In this document: positions 44,467 to 52,616 of the stretch, piece after piece
How positions within the stretch are numbered: the first letter of the stretch is position 1
Layout: each line of letters opens with the position of its first letter
Source of the DNA: Pectobacterium aroidearum
GTDB lineage: Bacteria; Pseudomonadota; Gammaproteobacteria; Enterobacterales; Enterobacteriaceae
Reading direction: 5' to 3'
Assembly: GCF_041228105.1 (NCBI RefSeq)
Contig: NZ_CP166097.1
Location: forward strand, 1,674,001-1,738,000
Length of the DNA: 64,000 bases
Program-made: the position numbers and the translations under genes
Notes under the pieces: generated by a model
The model's input: only the letters and a program-made list of their open reading frames with translations
What the model was told of the DNA's origin: nothing
Database searches by the model: none

Positions 44467-45081
44467 TTATACCTTCGAAATATCCAGTCCGATTTGTTGA
44501 TATTGGCCATCGGGCTGGCGTTCGTAGACACGCAGATACTGACTGGTATTTGATACCTGAATAGAATCAGCGATAGCTGACATCGCCGATTGCCACTCTG
44601 GATCGTCTATATCAATCTGGCGCAAACTCAGCACCTGATTAACGTCAATCCGCCCCTGCTTATTCACCCGGAACGCATGGTTGATAATGGCCTTTATTTT
44701 GGGGTCAGCATCGGCACCCCAGCGAATAACCAAATCATCCAGAATCTTTTTGGCTGCTTGGATACGCTCATCAAAAATACGATGATCGCCAACGGCGCGG
44801 CGTACTTGGTACATGCCATCAAAACTAGGCAACGATACATTGCCTTTCGCACCGCCATATTCGACGCCATATTCACTCGCGGACAAGTCAACAAAATCGG
44901 CGATTTCAGCCATGGATTCAATCTTAAACTCAGCCATGGCTTTACGTTGTGCCTTAGCTTTATTAACGATGTTCATTACCACATCGTCACGTAGCTTATC
45001 GATAGGTTTGATTAAGTCCTCTGGCACCAGATGGCCAAGTGCGTTCAGGCGGTAGCCGTCAGGAATAGTCGTTTTATTCAT
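44467..45081 (-). CDS. DUF3164 family protein
   Basis: The protein has 204 residues from the ATG at 45081 (MNKTTIPDGYRLNALGHLVPEDLIK), nine bases after GAGG. This is the DUF3164 signature. It lies in the early region of Mu-like phages, often next to nuclease-protection or replication genes; function unknown. Confidence 0.85.
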   Translation of the reverse strand: MNKTTIPDGYRLNALGHLVPEDLIKPIDKLRDDVVMNIVNKAKAQRKAMAEFKIESMAEIADFVDLSASEYGVEYGGAKGNVSLPSFDGMYQVRRAVGDHRIFDERIQAAKKILDDLVIRWGADADPKIKAIINHAFRVNKQGRIDVNQVLSLRQIDIDDPEWQSAMSAIADSIQVSNTSQYLRVYERQPDGQYQQIGLDISKV

Positions 45082-45092
45082 GATAAACATCC

Positions 45093-45320
45093 TCAATTCA
45101 AATAACGTGGTTTTTGCTTAATAGGTATTTCAATTAAATTTTGCTGATTTGCATGATCAACACAGATTTCAACGGCATCAGCATGAAACGTTTCCAGCAG
45201 CTCTTTATATTTATCGATGAAATCACCGAAACGTGAATCACCCTCTATATCAACATCGGCCACCAAGCCATTGGCAGTTGAACTGATAACCATGATTAAC
45301 GTCATTACCCGATTTGCCAT
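45093..45320 (-). CDS. Small early-region phage protein (75 aa)
   Basis: The 75 residues begin MANRVMTLIMVISSTANGLV; an alternative start at 45305 overlaps the upstream stop (TAATG). It has a short hydrophobic start and an acidic middle. No family recognised. Confidence 0.5.
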   Translation of the reverse strand: MANRVMTLIMVISSTANGLVADVDIEGDSRFGDFIDKYKELLETFHADAVEICVDHANQQNLIEIPIKQKPRYLN

Positions 45321-45592
45321 TTCTTCCGCCTTTCTTTTACTGGTTGAAGTTTATAGGCTTCATTAGCCCGTTTAATAAAACGTGATAACGCTTGATACGC
45401 TGCTCGTCTGCTACTTGCGCAGTACATATCTGAAACAACTAATTTCTCACTGCCTGGCAGTGTTAATGCGATTTTATTTATTACTTTAAATACCTGATCT
45501 CTATCCCCTGAGAGTATGGGAGTCGCATATTCTGGAACATTACGCCCAAAACCAATAACGCCGCTGGCCCATGCGTACGCGGTTATCTCCAT
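45305..45592 (-). CDS. Early-region phage protein (95 aa)
   Basis: From the ATG at 45592, five bases after GGAG, comes MEITAYAWASGVIGFGRNVP and a basic C-terminus (KERRKKWQIG). It overlaps the preceding frame by 53 bases. Function unknown; possibly DNA-binding from its charge. Confidence 0.6.
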   Translation of the reverse strand: MEITAYAWASGVIGFGRNVPEYATPILSGDRDQVFKVINKIALTLPGSEKLVVSDMYCASSRRAAYQALSRFIKRANEAYKLQPVKERRKKWQIG

Positions 45593-45791
45593 CCTGTCTC
45601 CAATAAATAATGCAACCCTGAATAGATGCAGCCGATACAGCATGATAATCGTGAGAGCGGCGCAACAAATCAGCATCAGGCGCTGATACTTCTACGATTG
45701 GACGTGAACGACTAACATTGACATTTTTGATTTCAATATTTCGACGTTGCAACCAACCCAGCGTATTAACCAGTTTTGTTGGATTAATCAT
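45540..45791 (-). CDS. Early-region phage protein (83 aa)
   Basis: The 83 residues (MINPTKLVNTLGWLQRRNIE) follow the MuB gene with an ATGA overlap. The C-terminus is aromatic and basic. Unknown family; it sits where Mu has short genes such as kil. Confidence 0.55.
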   Translation of the reverse strand: MINPTKLVNTLGWLQRRNIEIKNVNVSRSRPIVEVSAPDADLLRRSHDYHAVSAASIQGCIIYWRQDGDNRVRMGQRRYWFWA

Positions 45792-46744
45792 GATGAGAAC
45801 CCTTCTAGGTCTTTAATTGCTTCACGAATATGCTTTTCAGATAACGTTTCTTTTTTACCGTGCGCAAACATTGCAGCTAAACGCAGGGTATGCGATATCG
45901 TTCTTAATGCGCCGGGTTTCTCTGATAACGCATGAATTAATTCACGTTCAGCATTTTTATTTAAGCCCCACGCATCGGCTATCGCGTCAACATCGGCCTT
46001 TTTGGTTTTCAGAATAGAAACCTTTTTAGCGATACGACTAAACAAACGAGCAAAGTCCATGTTTCGACTATTACCACCCGTTAATTTCCCATAAACTTGA
46101 TGGTTACCAATTAACGCCAGCCCTACGCCTGTTTCTTCCTGCAAAATCCGCAGCTCTTCAAGCACTGAATAATCCAAGTGATCGGCTTCATCAATCAGCA
46201 CAATACCGTTTGTGCCGCGCAGCTTGCGGCGAATAGCGCGACCCAACTGACCAGAACGGCGCGGCGCATCGCCGATCCCTAACTCTAACGCAAGCTCATA
46301 CAGGCATTCGCTGAGACTGGAGCGCGATGGGGAAACGGTAATCAACCAGACGTTCGGACGTTCAGCGACAAACTGTTGCAAAGCGCGAGTTTTACCCACG
46401 CCAGAATTACCATAAATAACAGTAATACACTGCGCCAGTTGTGCATATTGCAACGCATTCCAGATTTGTTTCACTGTGCGGGTGGCGATAAAGTCCGGGG
46501 CAACAGGCATTTCATTAGTCCGGCGAGAGCGATTATCAAGCCAAACCGTTAATTTATTTGCGAGTGAGTTATTATCACCACGATACGCACCGTTAATAAA
46601 CTGTGAAAGCTGGCCGCTGGATACACCAATTTCACGTGCGACCGCTGCGTATGTCACATCTGAGTTCTCAACGGTATTTCGGACGTCGGCACGAACTTTA
46701 TTAATAGTCTCTTGCTGTTGGTCTAATTCAATTACGTTAGTCAT
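45788..46744 (-). CDS. DNA transposition protein B (MuB-like AAA+ ATPase)
   Basis: The protein has 318 residues. An N-terminal HTH (about 30-58, YAAVAREIGVSSGQLSQFI) precedes an ATPase with Walker A GNSGVGKT (112-119) and Walker B IVLIDEA (181-187), plus a C-terminal helical domain. MuB binds target DNA, forms ATP filaments and delivers targets to MuA, with target immunity. It is next to the transposase gene, as in Mu. Confidence 0.93.
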   Translation of the reverse strand: MTNVIELDQQQETINKVRADVRNTVENSDVTYAAVAREIGVSSGQLSQFINGAYRGDNNSLANKLTVWLDNRSRRTNEMPVAPDFIATRTVKQIWNALQYAQLAQCITVIYGNSGVGKTRALQQFVAERPNVWLITVSPSRSSLSECLYELALELGIGDAPRRSGQLGRAIRRKLRGTNGIVLIDEADHLDYSVLEELRILQEETGVGLALIGNHQVYGKLTGGNSRNMDFARLFSRIAKKVSILKTKKADVDAIADAWGLNKNAERELIHALSEKPGALRTISHTLRLAAMFAHGKKETLSEKHIREAIKDLEGFSS

Positions 46745-46760
46745 AATCTATTTATCTCCG

Positions 46761-48773
46761 TTAAATCTGTTTATTTTGAAATGCGGTATAAAGCTGACTG
46801 ACAGCATTGCCGAACGCCTCGTCAGAATCGTCGTCAATTTCTTCTTCAACAATATGCCGTTGCATGGTATTCCCAGCAGGGCGCAGAATTTCTACAACAC
46901 GCGATTCAAGCGGAGCTGATGGGACTGTATCAGGCATAAGCTCTGCCGCTTCTAATGCCGACATACGACGGGCAGCACTAGCCGCTTCTTTTGTACGTTT
47001 AACAAATTGAGTGCGATTACGTTTATGCTCACGCGCAGCTTGAGTATCACCGAATCCGGTTTTCTCAATACAGGTCGCTTCACAGATAAAACGGCCATCT
47101 AACGTGTAACAAAGTACGCTCTGATGCAGGTTTTGCGGGTCGAAACGCACCACCACTTTATTGGGTTTAAGGCCGAGTAAACGCTCGTTAAAGTAACGGT
47201 TTTTACGGGCATGAACTTTTCCGCCAGCTTCCATTACAAACGTACCGGATTCACTGATGCGTACCGCTTCAGCAGGCAGCAGTAACAGGCGGCGCTGTTC
47301 TGGAGTGGCTTTGCGGATAGCGGCTTGCTGATAGCTTTCCTCAAATGCCTGGTCGAATGACATCACGCCTCGGCACACTTCAGTATTACGATTAGGGCGA
47401 CGATTCCAGAACGCGACCCCCTCAGCCAACGCTTTCAGGAAAACATCAGCATCAACGATTCGGTCACCATAATTATCGGGCTTGTCCATGGGATTCGGCC
47501 CGGTATGTGCTCCGGCAAGTAAAGGATGTTTATCAACGGTTTCACCCAGACCACCGTGAGAAAAGGCACGTTCTATAGGCTTCGCCTGACCATGGCCACG
47601 GCCAAACATGACACTCGTCCAATGCAGTTCGATGCCAAGTAAGGGAATGATCCCCTTTGGATCATCTTCTTTAACTTTGAAGCGATAGCGATTAGGAACA
47701 CCGCCGGTTGTCCATTTGTTTGCTGCCGCCATCGTGTTATCGATGGTCAGTTGGCGCGGAATACCATAGCGCTCAATCATGTCCGACAGAGAAAGGCGGA
47801 TAGAATCACTGTTTTCACTGACATCGGTACGCCATGCCAGAATCTTACGAGTGCGGATATCCTGCCAAATCCATGTTTTTGGACGAATGATTTCACCATT
47901 GAACCACCGCACAAACACGTTGTGCTGATAGCCATCGCCGTTCACCCACTCCATTGCCGCCAAATCGGCAACAGTACGCTCTTGTGACGGGAACAGACGC
48001 ATAGCGGCATGTTCACCTTCGCGTAACAACACGCGCTGTTCGCAGGGTATCTCACGCTCCAGTTTGCGACGAACGGAAGAAAGGCTAGGGATAGCCCAAC
48101 GATTAGCGGCGGCAGCTTCCTCAAGACGGGCGTAAGCGGTTCTAAGCGCTGGACGCTCAGGGCGCAGGTAATCTGCAATGAAGAAATCCCACGCCACTGG
48201 ATCGCAATCAGCTTCTTTTTTGCGGCGAGTTTCGAGGTTATGGCCATACTGACCTAACAGCGACGGCATCCAGTCCTCACGCGAAAATTTACGTGCGGTG
48301 TAGTACCAGCGGCGGACGGAAGCAACAGACGCATCGTGTGTTTCGGCTACGGCATCAAACGCCGTGACAACATCAATACCAGTATCTACTAGCGCAGATA
48401 CCGCCATCACGGATTCAGTTTTCTTCTGCGCTGCAAGCCGTTGTTTTTCTGTGGCTGATTCCCATCGGTGCCAAAGCACTTCGCGACAATAATCTGCGGT
48501 TGAACCATTTTCACACGGTATTTTGTATGATTTATCACCAACATGAACTTCCCCTCGCTGCCTTAAAACATAAGTTCTAGCAAGAGGGGTGAGGGTCGAT
48601 ATGTTGTATTCAAACGCCTTAGTTCCCTGACGCTTTCTTCTAATTGACGGCTGGATAGCTGCTTGTTTATCCATTGTCATTCTGAGACCGCGTTCAGTTG
48701 TCGGATAGCCTGGCGCACCTAAAATTTCAGCTATAGTTAGCCATTGGGCTGCACTGGCGGTGGCGGTACTCAT
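46761..48773 (-). CDS. Mu-type DDE transposase A
   Basis: The protein has 670 residues. Winged-helix end-binding domains occupy the N-terminus (WLTIAEILGAPGYPTTERGLRM start), followed by the RNase H-fold core with D280 (WVNGDGYQHN), D345 (LTIDNTMAAANKW) and E401 (AKPIERAF), the Mu C-terminal barrel, and the MuB-interacting tail. It cuts phage ends and joins them to target DNA. Its start overlaps ner (ATGA). Full length and with intact catalytic residues, so active transposition is plausible. Confidence 0.95.
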   Translation of the reverse strand: MSTATASAAQWLTIAEILGAPGYPTTERGLRMTMDKQAAIQPSIRRKRQGTKAFEYNISTLTPLARTYVLRQRGEVHVGDKSYKIPCENGSTADYCREVLWHRWESATEKQRLAAQKKTESVMAVSALVDTGIDVVTAFDAVAETHDASVASVRRWYYTARKFSREDWMPSLLGQYGHNLETRRKKEADCDPVAWDFFIADYLRPERPALRTAYARLEEAAAANRWAIPSLSSVRRKLEREIPCEQRVLLREGEHAAMRLFPSQERTVADLAAMEWVNGDGYQHNVFVRWFNGEIIRPKTWIWQDIRTRKILAWRTDVSENSDSIRLSLSDMIERYGIPRQLTIDNTMAAANKWTTGGVPNRYRFKVKEDDPKGIIPLLGIELHWTSVMFGRGHGQAKPIERAFSHGGLGETVDKHPLLAGAHTGPNPMDKPDNYGDRIVDADVFLKALAEGVAFWNRRPNRNTEVCRGVMSFDQAFEESYQQAAIRKATPEQRRLLLLPAEAVRISESGTFVMEAGGKVHARKNRYFNERLLGLKPNKVVVRFDPQNLHQSVLCYTLDGRFICEATCIEKTGFGDTQAAREHKRNRTQFVKRTKEAASAARRMSALEAAELMPDTVPSAPLESRVVEILRPAGNTMQRHIVEEEIDDDSDEAFGNAVSQLYTAFQNKQI

Positions 48774-49030
48774 TGCACACCGCCATCGTTATATCGAGAC
48801 GGCCAAATATCAGCAGGACTGACGCCGATAGTATTTGCAATGATCGCCTCACCTTTTGGCCAATGACGATCTAACGCATTGTTCAACGTTCTGGCATGCC
48901 AACCCTGCTCGCGTGATAAAGCGGCTAAAGTCGTTTTCTTTTTCTTCACGGCTGCAACGATATCGGCACGATGCCAATCGCTTCCATTCGGAATCAAATT
49001 TTGAGAAGCTACGCTATTACTCATAGTCAT
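48770..49030 (-). CDS. Ner-like early regulator
   Basis: The protein has 86 residues. SDWHRADIVAAVKKKKTTLAALSREQGWHARTLNNALDRHWPKGE and IWPSRY are the Ner/Nlp signature, a lambda-repressor-like HTH. Ner negatively controls early transcription and favours lytic growth. It is divergent from the repressor, as in Mu. Confidence 0.93.
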   Translation of the reverse strand: MTMSNSVASQNLIPNGSDWHRADIVAAVKKKKTTLAALSREQGWHARTLNNALDRHWPKGEAIIANTIGVSPADIWPSRYNDGGVQ

Positions 49031-49059
49031 AACACCAAATCATTATTCACTGTGGGTAC

Positions 49060-49088
49060 AGTATTGATCCAAAAAGGAAGCACGTCAA
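49060..49088 (-). promoter_or_regulatory. Early promoter Pe with repressor operator
   Basis: On the minus strand TTGACG (49088-49083) and AATACT (49065-49060) are 17 bases apart, a good sigma-70 pair reading into ner. The spacer contains CCAAAAAGGAA reversed (49069-49079). A second inverted copy, TTCCTTTTTGG, is at 49098-49108, and a related CCTAAAAGGAATC lies at 49186-49198 inside the repressor gene. These are candidate repressor or Ner operators. Confidence 0.65.
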
Positions 49089-49155
49089 GCCGTTCGATTC
49101 CTTTTTGGTTCAAAATAGCGGTTCAGCAAATCATGTATTTATTGGAGATAAAACA

Positions 49156-49881
49156 ATGACATATGGGAAATCGGAAGAGAATGAACCTAAAAGGAATCAT
49201 GATCCGATTGATGATAGTTCGAAAGGAAGCGGATTTGCAGAGCGATTGAACCTACTTGTTGGTTCTGAATCGGGTCGATCATTTGCTCGAAAAGTGGGGA
49301 TTCCGTACAGCACGTTTTACAAGTACCAGCAGGGCACAACACAACCCACCCTGGATAATCTGATTATGTTATCTGCTGCAATGAGGGTAAGCATTGAGTG
49401 GCTAGCACTAGGAAGCGGTGATAAAGAAAAACAAAAAGAGCCATCTTCATTTTTAGACGACTTTGCCCTAATCCCAGGCTATGACGTGCAAGTGTCAACA
49501 GGGAACGGAACAATAGCATTAGATGAGAGACAACCGTCTCGTCATTTAGCATTTAGACGTAAATGGTTGTCTTATAGGGGATTTAATGAAAAAGACTTAA
49601 TCTTGTTGTGGGCGAAGGGTGACTCAATGGAACCAACAATTTCGAACAATGACACTCTGGTAGTAAACACATCACTGACAAAGCCTATTGATGGGAATAT
49701 CTATGTAATTCGTCATGAAGATAACCTATGGGCAAAACGGGTGCAGGTTCAACCTGGAGCGTGGCTACTGATAAGCGATAACCAGGCTGTCTACCCGCCA
49801 ATTGAAATAAAGCGCGAGGATATGGCCAACTTTGAGGTTATAGGCCAGGTTGTCCATATCTCTAAGGATGTGGGGGTTTAA
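49156..49881 (+). CDS. Phage repressor with HTH and S24 peptidase domain (c-like)
   Basis: The protein has 241 residues from the ATG at 49156, eight bases after GGAG. An HTH (about 28-85, SFARKVGIPYSTFYKYQQG) is joined to a LexA-like S24 domain with Ser157 (GDSMEP) and Lys194 (LWAKRV). Such repressors cleave themselves with RecA during DNA damage, so the prophage may be SOS-inducible, unlike Mu itself. The usual Ala-Gly cleavage pair before the peptidase appears as Thr115-Gly116 (VSTGNG). It is the only plus-strand gene of the prophage. Confidence 0.88.
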   Translation: MTYGKSEENEPKRNHDPIDDSSKGSGFAERLNLLVGSESGRSFARKVGIPYSTFYKYQQGTTQPTLDNLIMLSAAMRVSIEWLALGSGDKEKQKEPSSFLDDFALIPGYDVQVSTGNGTIALDERQPSRHLAFRRKWLSYRGFNEKDLILLWAKGDSMEPTISNNDTLVVNTSLTKPIDGNIYVIRHEDNLWAKRVQVQPGAWLLISDNQAVYPPIEIKREDMANFEVIGQVVHISKDVGV

Positions 49882-49894
49882 ACGGGGTTTAAAC
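49876..49894. promoter_or_regulatory. Double GTTTAAAC element after the repressor gene
   Basis: Two palindromic GTTTAAAC octamers are separated by GGG, overlapping the repressor stop codon. The same design occurs at 34178-34196. Role unknown: operator, or part of the transposase-binding end region. Confidence 0.4.
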
Positions 49895-50109
49895 ATCAAA
49901 TTAAGAACGATGGGTTTTATCAAACTAAACGAACAAACATCTAGATCCGCACGACGTTTTTCATTTTCAATTTTCTGGCGTTTTTTTGAGTTTTACTCGC
50001 TTAAGGTTCGCTTAGCCCAGTAGTGGTGCGGCCTACGCAATCCCGCGAGTTCCCGAAAAATTCCGCCAATTCCCTAATTAATCTTTTTAATTCTTACTGA
50101 CCCATAACA
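49895..50109. other. Mu left-end region with candidate transposase sites
   Basis: These 215 bases from repressor to phage end hold no gene. Read inward from 50109 it starts TGTTATGGGTC. A segment reading GAAAATTGAAAATGAAAAAC (minus strand, near 49950-49985) resembles the right-end sites and may be a MuA site. Repeated ttccc/cccga blocks lie at 50040-50075. Confidence 0.55.
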
Positions 50110-50114
50110 CTGCA
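50110..50114. repeat. Target-site duplication, right copy (CTGCA)
   Basis: CTGCA directly follows the CA that ends the prophage, matching 17132-17136. Confidence 0.9.
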
Positions 50115-51065
50115 TGCGTGTTGGCTACAGGGGTAATGACCTCGGTTCAGGCAGCGGATGAGACATTGTCATTGAAGGGAAAAACCATTGGCGTTGCCGT
50201 GGTGGGAACACAGCACTTTTGGGACCGTGAGGCCTACAAAGGGGCAACCGAAGAAATTGAGAAACTCGGTGGGCAGGTCGTGGGAGTGGATGGAGGGCGT
50301 GATAATCAGGTTCATGCCAATAACCACGATATTCTGCTGGCGCGCAAGGTCGATGCGGTGATCAGCATTCTCGGCGACAGCGCGGTAGAGCCGAAGTTTA
50401 AAGCGTTGCGTGAGGCAAAGATTCCGGTTTTTACCGTCGATCATGTCTCGTCTTATTCCATCAATAACACGACGTCAGATAACTACGCGATCGGCTCGAC
50501 GATCGGGCGTTATACAGCGGATGCACTGGGTGGAAAAGGGAATATCGCCGTTTTCAACGCCTTCTCCAACGCGCTGCGTATCTGCGGTATTCGCTATGAC
50601 TTGTGGAAATACGTTCTGCAAGACTATCCGGGGATCAAAATCATTCAGCCTGAACTGGCTGAACAATATTCCAACTCACCGGAAGACGCGCGCAAGAAAA
50701 CCCTTGAACTGCTGAGCCAGCATCCGAAAGGCACGCTGGATGCGATCCACATCGCCTGCTGGGATCAGCCTGCCATCGGCGTGGTGCAGGCATTGGAAGA
50801 AACCGGGCGTGACAAGGACGTGAAGGTCACCGCGATTGATGCTGGGCCAGAAACGTTGGAAATTATGGCGGAAAAAGGCAGTCCGTTTGTTGCCAACGTT
50901 GCGCAGCAGCCGCGTCTTATCGGTACAACATCGGCGAAAAACGTTGCCCGTTATTTCGCGGGTGCCACGCTGCTGCCGCAGACGTTTGTGCCGGTCTTGC
51001 CCGTCAAAGGAGAGGCAGAAGCCAAGGCGGTCTATAAACAGCTTGGCTATGGCGACCTGAAATAA
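50110..51065 (+). pseudogene. 3' fragment of ribose-type sugar ABC substrate-binding protein, separated from its start by the prophage
   Basis: From TGC at 50115 the frame reads CVLATGVMTSVQAADETLSLKGKTIGVAVVGTQHFWDREA, i.e. the end of a Sec signal peptide and a complete periplasmic-binding protein of the Peripla_BP_4 (RbsB-like) family, about 290 mature residues. A GTG at 50118 could start translation but has no ribosome site and would leave a defective signal. With the left fragment at 17104 the intact protein would be about 327 residues. It probably bound a sugar for the following transporter. Now likely inactive unless the prophage excises precisely. Confidence 0.9.
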
Positions 51066-51068
51066 TCT

Positions 51069-52616
51069 ATGGCGGGATATGATTCAGCCCCGTCGCCATC
51101 TGGCGGCGGTCTGGCAATGACGCACATCAGCAAGCAGTTTGCGGGGATTTCCGCGCTGGACAACGTATCGCTAACGGTCCGGCCAGGAGAAATTCTCGGT
51201 CTGATTGGGGAGAACGGCGCGGGGAAATCGACCTTAATCAAGGTGCTGGCTGGGGTCTATGCCGCAGATGGCGGTGAAATCGCTATCGATGGGCAACGAT
51301 TGAGCACCGTGACGCCAGCGGTTATCCACGCGCACGGCGTGCGTTTTATCCATCAGGAACTGCATCTGATTCCCCATTTTACCGTGGCGGAATCGGTGTT
51401 TCTCGGACAGGAGCCTGTGAACCGCTGGCGAGGTGTCGATCGTCGGGCGATGCGGCGTGAAACGGAGCAGTTTTTTCAGCACACCTTTAATTTATCGATA
51501 GACGCTAACCGGCTGATTCGCGAGTTAAGCCTGGCGGAACGCAAACTGGTACAGATTGCGAGGGCACTGATTGACGGCAAGGCACGGCTGGTGGTGTTTG
51601 ATGAACCAACCGCGCCGCTGGAAGCACGCGAAGCCGTGCAGCTACTGCATACGATCCAGACACTGAAACAGCGTGGTATCGCCATTATCTATGTCTCGCA
51701 CTATCTCAATGAAATTGCAGATATCTGCGATCGCGTCACCGTGTTACGCAATGGTCGGGGCGTGACGACGCTGGACGATCCTGAGACGAAGGATATCGAT
51801 GGAATGATTCGCCTGATGGTGGGCCGAGAGATTGCCAGCCTGTTTGACGGGAAACGCAAGACAGAGAAAAGTGAGACGCCGCTGCTACAGGTTGAACAGC
51901 TCACAGATCGGCAGCATTTCCAACCGATCCGTTTTCAGGTGGCGGCAGGAGAAATTGTTGGTATCGCGGGGCTGTTAGGTTCGGGGCGTGAGGCGCTGGT
52001 TGATGCACTCTATGGTATTGCGCCCGCCCGTGAAGGACATATTACGATTGAGGGTCAGACGCTGCGCCCGCGTTCTCCGGTACAGGCCATCGCGCAGCGT
52101 ATGGCGCTGGTGCCGCGCGATCGTCGCCATGACGGGCTGATTTTACCGCTATCCGTGGCGGACAATATCAATCTGGCTTCCCTGCCTGCTGTCGCCTGGC
52201 GTGGCTGGCTGCTGCGTAAGAAAGCCACTACGCAGGCGAATCATCTGGCGCAGATGCTGGATATCCGGCCACGCGATGTCAGCGTACCCGTGCGCAATTT
52301 AAGCGGCGGCAACCAGCAGAAGGTAATACTGGCGCGCTGGCTGAAGACGGACACCCGACTGTTTATTCTTGATGAGCCGACGCTGGGCGTTGATATTGGC
52401 GCGAAGGCGGAAATCTATCAACTCACCCGGCAACTGGCGGCGGAAGGGCGGGCCGTTATCGTCTCTTCCAGCGATGACGGCGAACTTCTGGGGCTGTGCG
52501 ATCGCATTCTGGTGATGTGGCGCGGCGAACTCATCGCCGATGTGCCGACGGAACGCCTCTCGCTGGATAGCCTGTTGGCGTTGACTAGCAGCGGCCGAAC
52601 GCAGGAGGCGGTATGA
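51069..52616 (+). CDS. Sugar ABC transporter ATP-binding protein (double NBD, RbsA-like)
   Basis: The protein has 515 residues and two ABC halves. The first has GLIGENGAGKSTLIKVLAG and signature LSLAERKLVQIARAL with VFDEPTAPLE; the second has a degenerate Walker A region (GLLGSGREALVDAL) and NLSGGNQQKVILARW with LDEPTLGVD. This is typical of ribose/xylose-type importers. It starts 3 bases after the binding protein stop and overlaps the next permease (ATGA). Confidence 0.93.
   Translation: MAGYDSAPSPSGGGLAMTHISKQFAGISALDNVSLTVRPGEILGLIGENGAGKSTLIKVLAGVYAADGGEIAIDGQRLSTVTPAVIHAHGVRFIHQELHLIPHFTVAESVFLGQEPVNRWRGVDRRAMRRETEQFFQHTFNLSIDANRLIRELSLAERKLVQIARALIDGKARLVVFDEPTAPLEAREAVQLLHTIQTLKQRGIAIIYVSHYLNEIADICDRVTVLRNGRGVTTLDDPETKDIDGMIRLMVGREIASLFDGKRKTEKSETPLLQVEQLTDRQHFQPIRFQVAAGEIVGIAGLLGSGREALVDALYGIAPAREGHITIEGQTLRPRSPVQAIAQRMALVPRDRRHDGLILPLSVADNINLASLPAVAWRGWLLRKKATTQANHLAQMLDIRPRDVSVPVRNLSGGNQQKVILARWLKTDTRLFILDEPTLGVDIGAKAEIYQLTRQLAAEGRAVIVSSSDDGELLGLCDRILVMWRGELIADVPTERLSLDSLLALTSSGRTQEAV

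Larger units (their letters stand above)
17137..50109. mobile_element. Mu-like transposable prophage, 32,973 bp
   Basis: The element begins TGTAGCGCGCCGCG and ends ATAACA, giving the 5'-TG...CA-3' ends of Mu, and is flanked by CTGCA on both sides. It carries repressor, Ner, MuA and MuB homologues, a Mor activator, lysis genes, Mu-type terminase, portal, protease/scaffold, major head, sheath, tube, tape measure, baseplate and fibre genes, all open. Gene order follows Mu with the early end at the right of the window. No gin, mom or C gene was found. It appears complete and possibly active. It disrupts a sugar-binding protein gene. Confidence 0.95.

Noticed and set aside
49069..49108. CRISPR-like repeat
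   Set aside because: Only two inverted copies of an 11-base motif with promoter hexamers around them; they are operator-like, with no array or cas genes.
17137..50109. Possible defective prophage remnant
   Set aside because: All core Mu modules are open and overlapping start/stop couplings are intact; transposase catalytic residues are present, so degradation is not supported.
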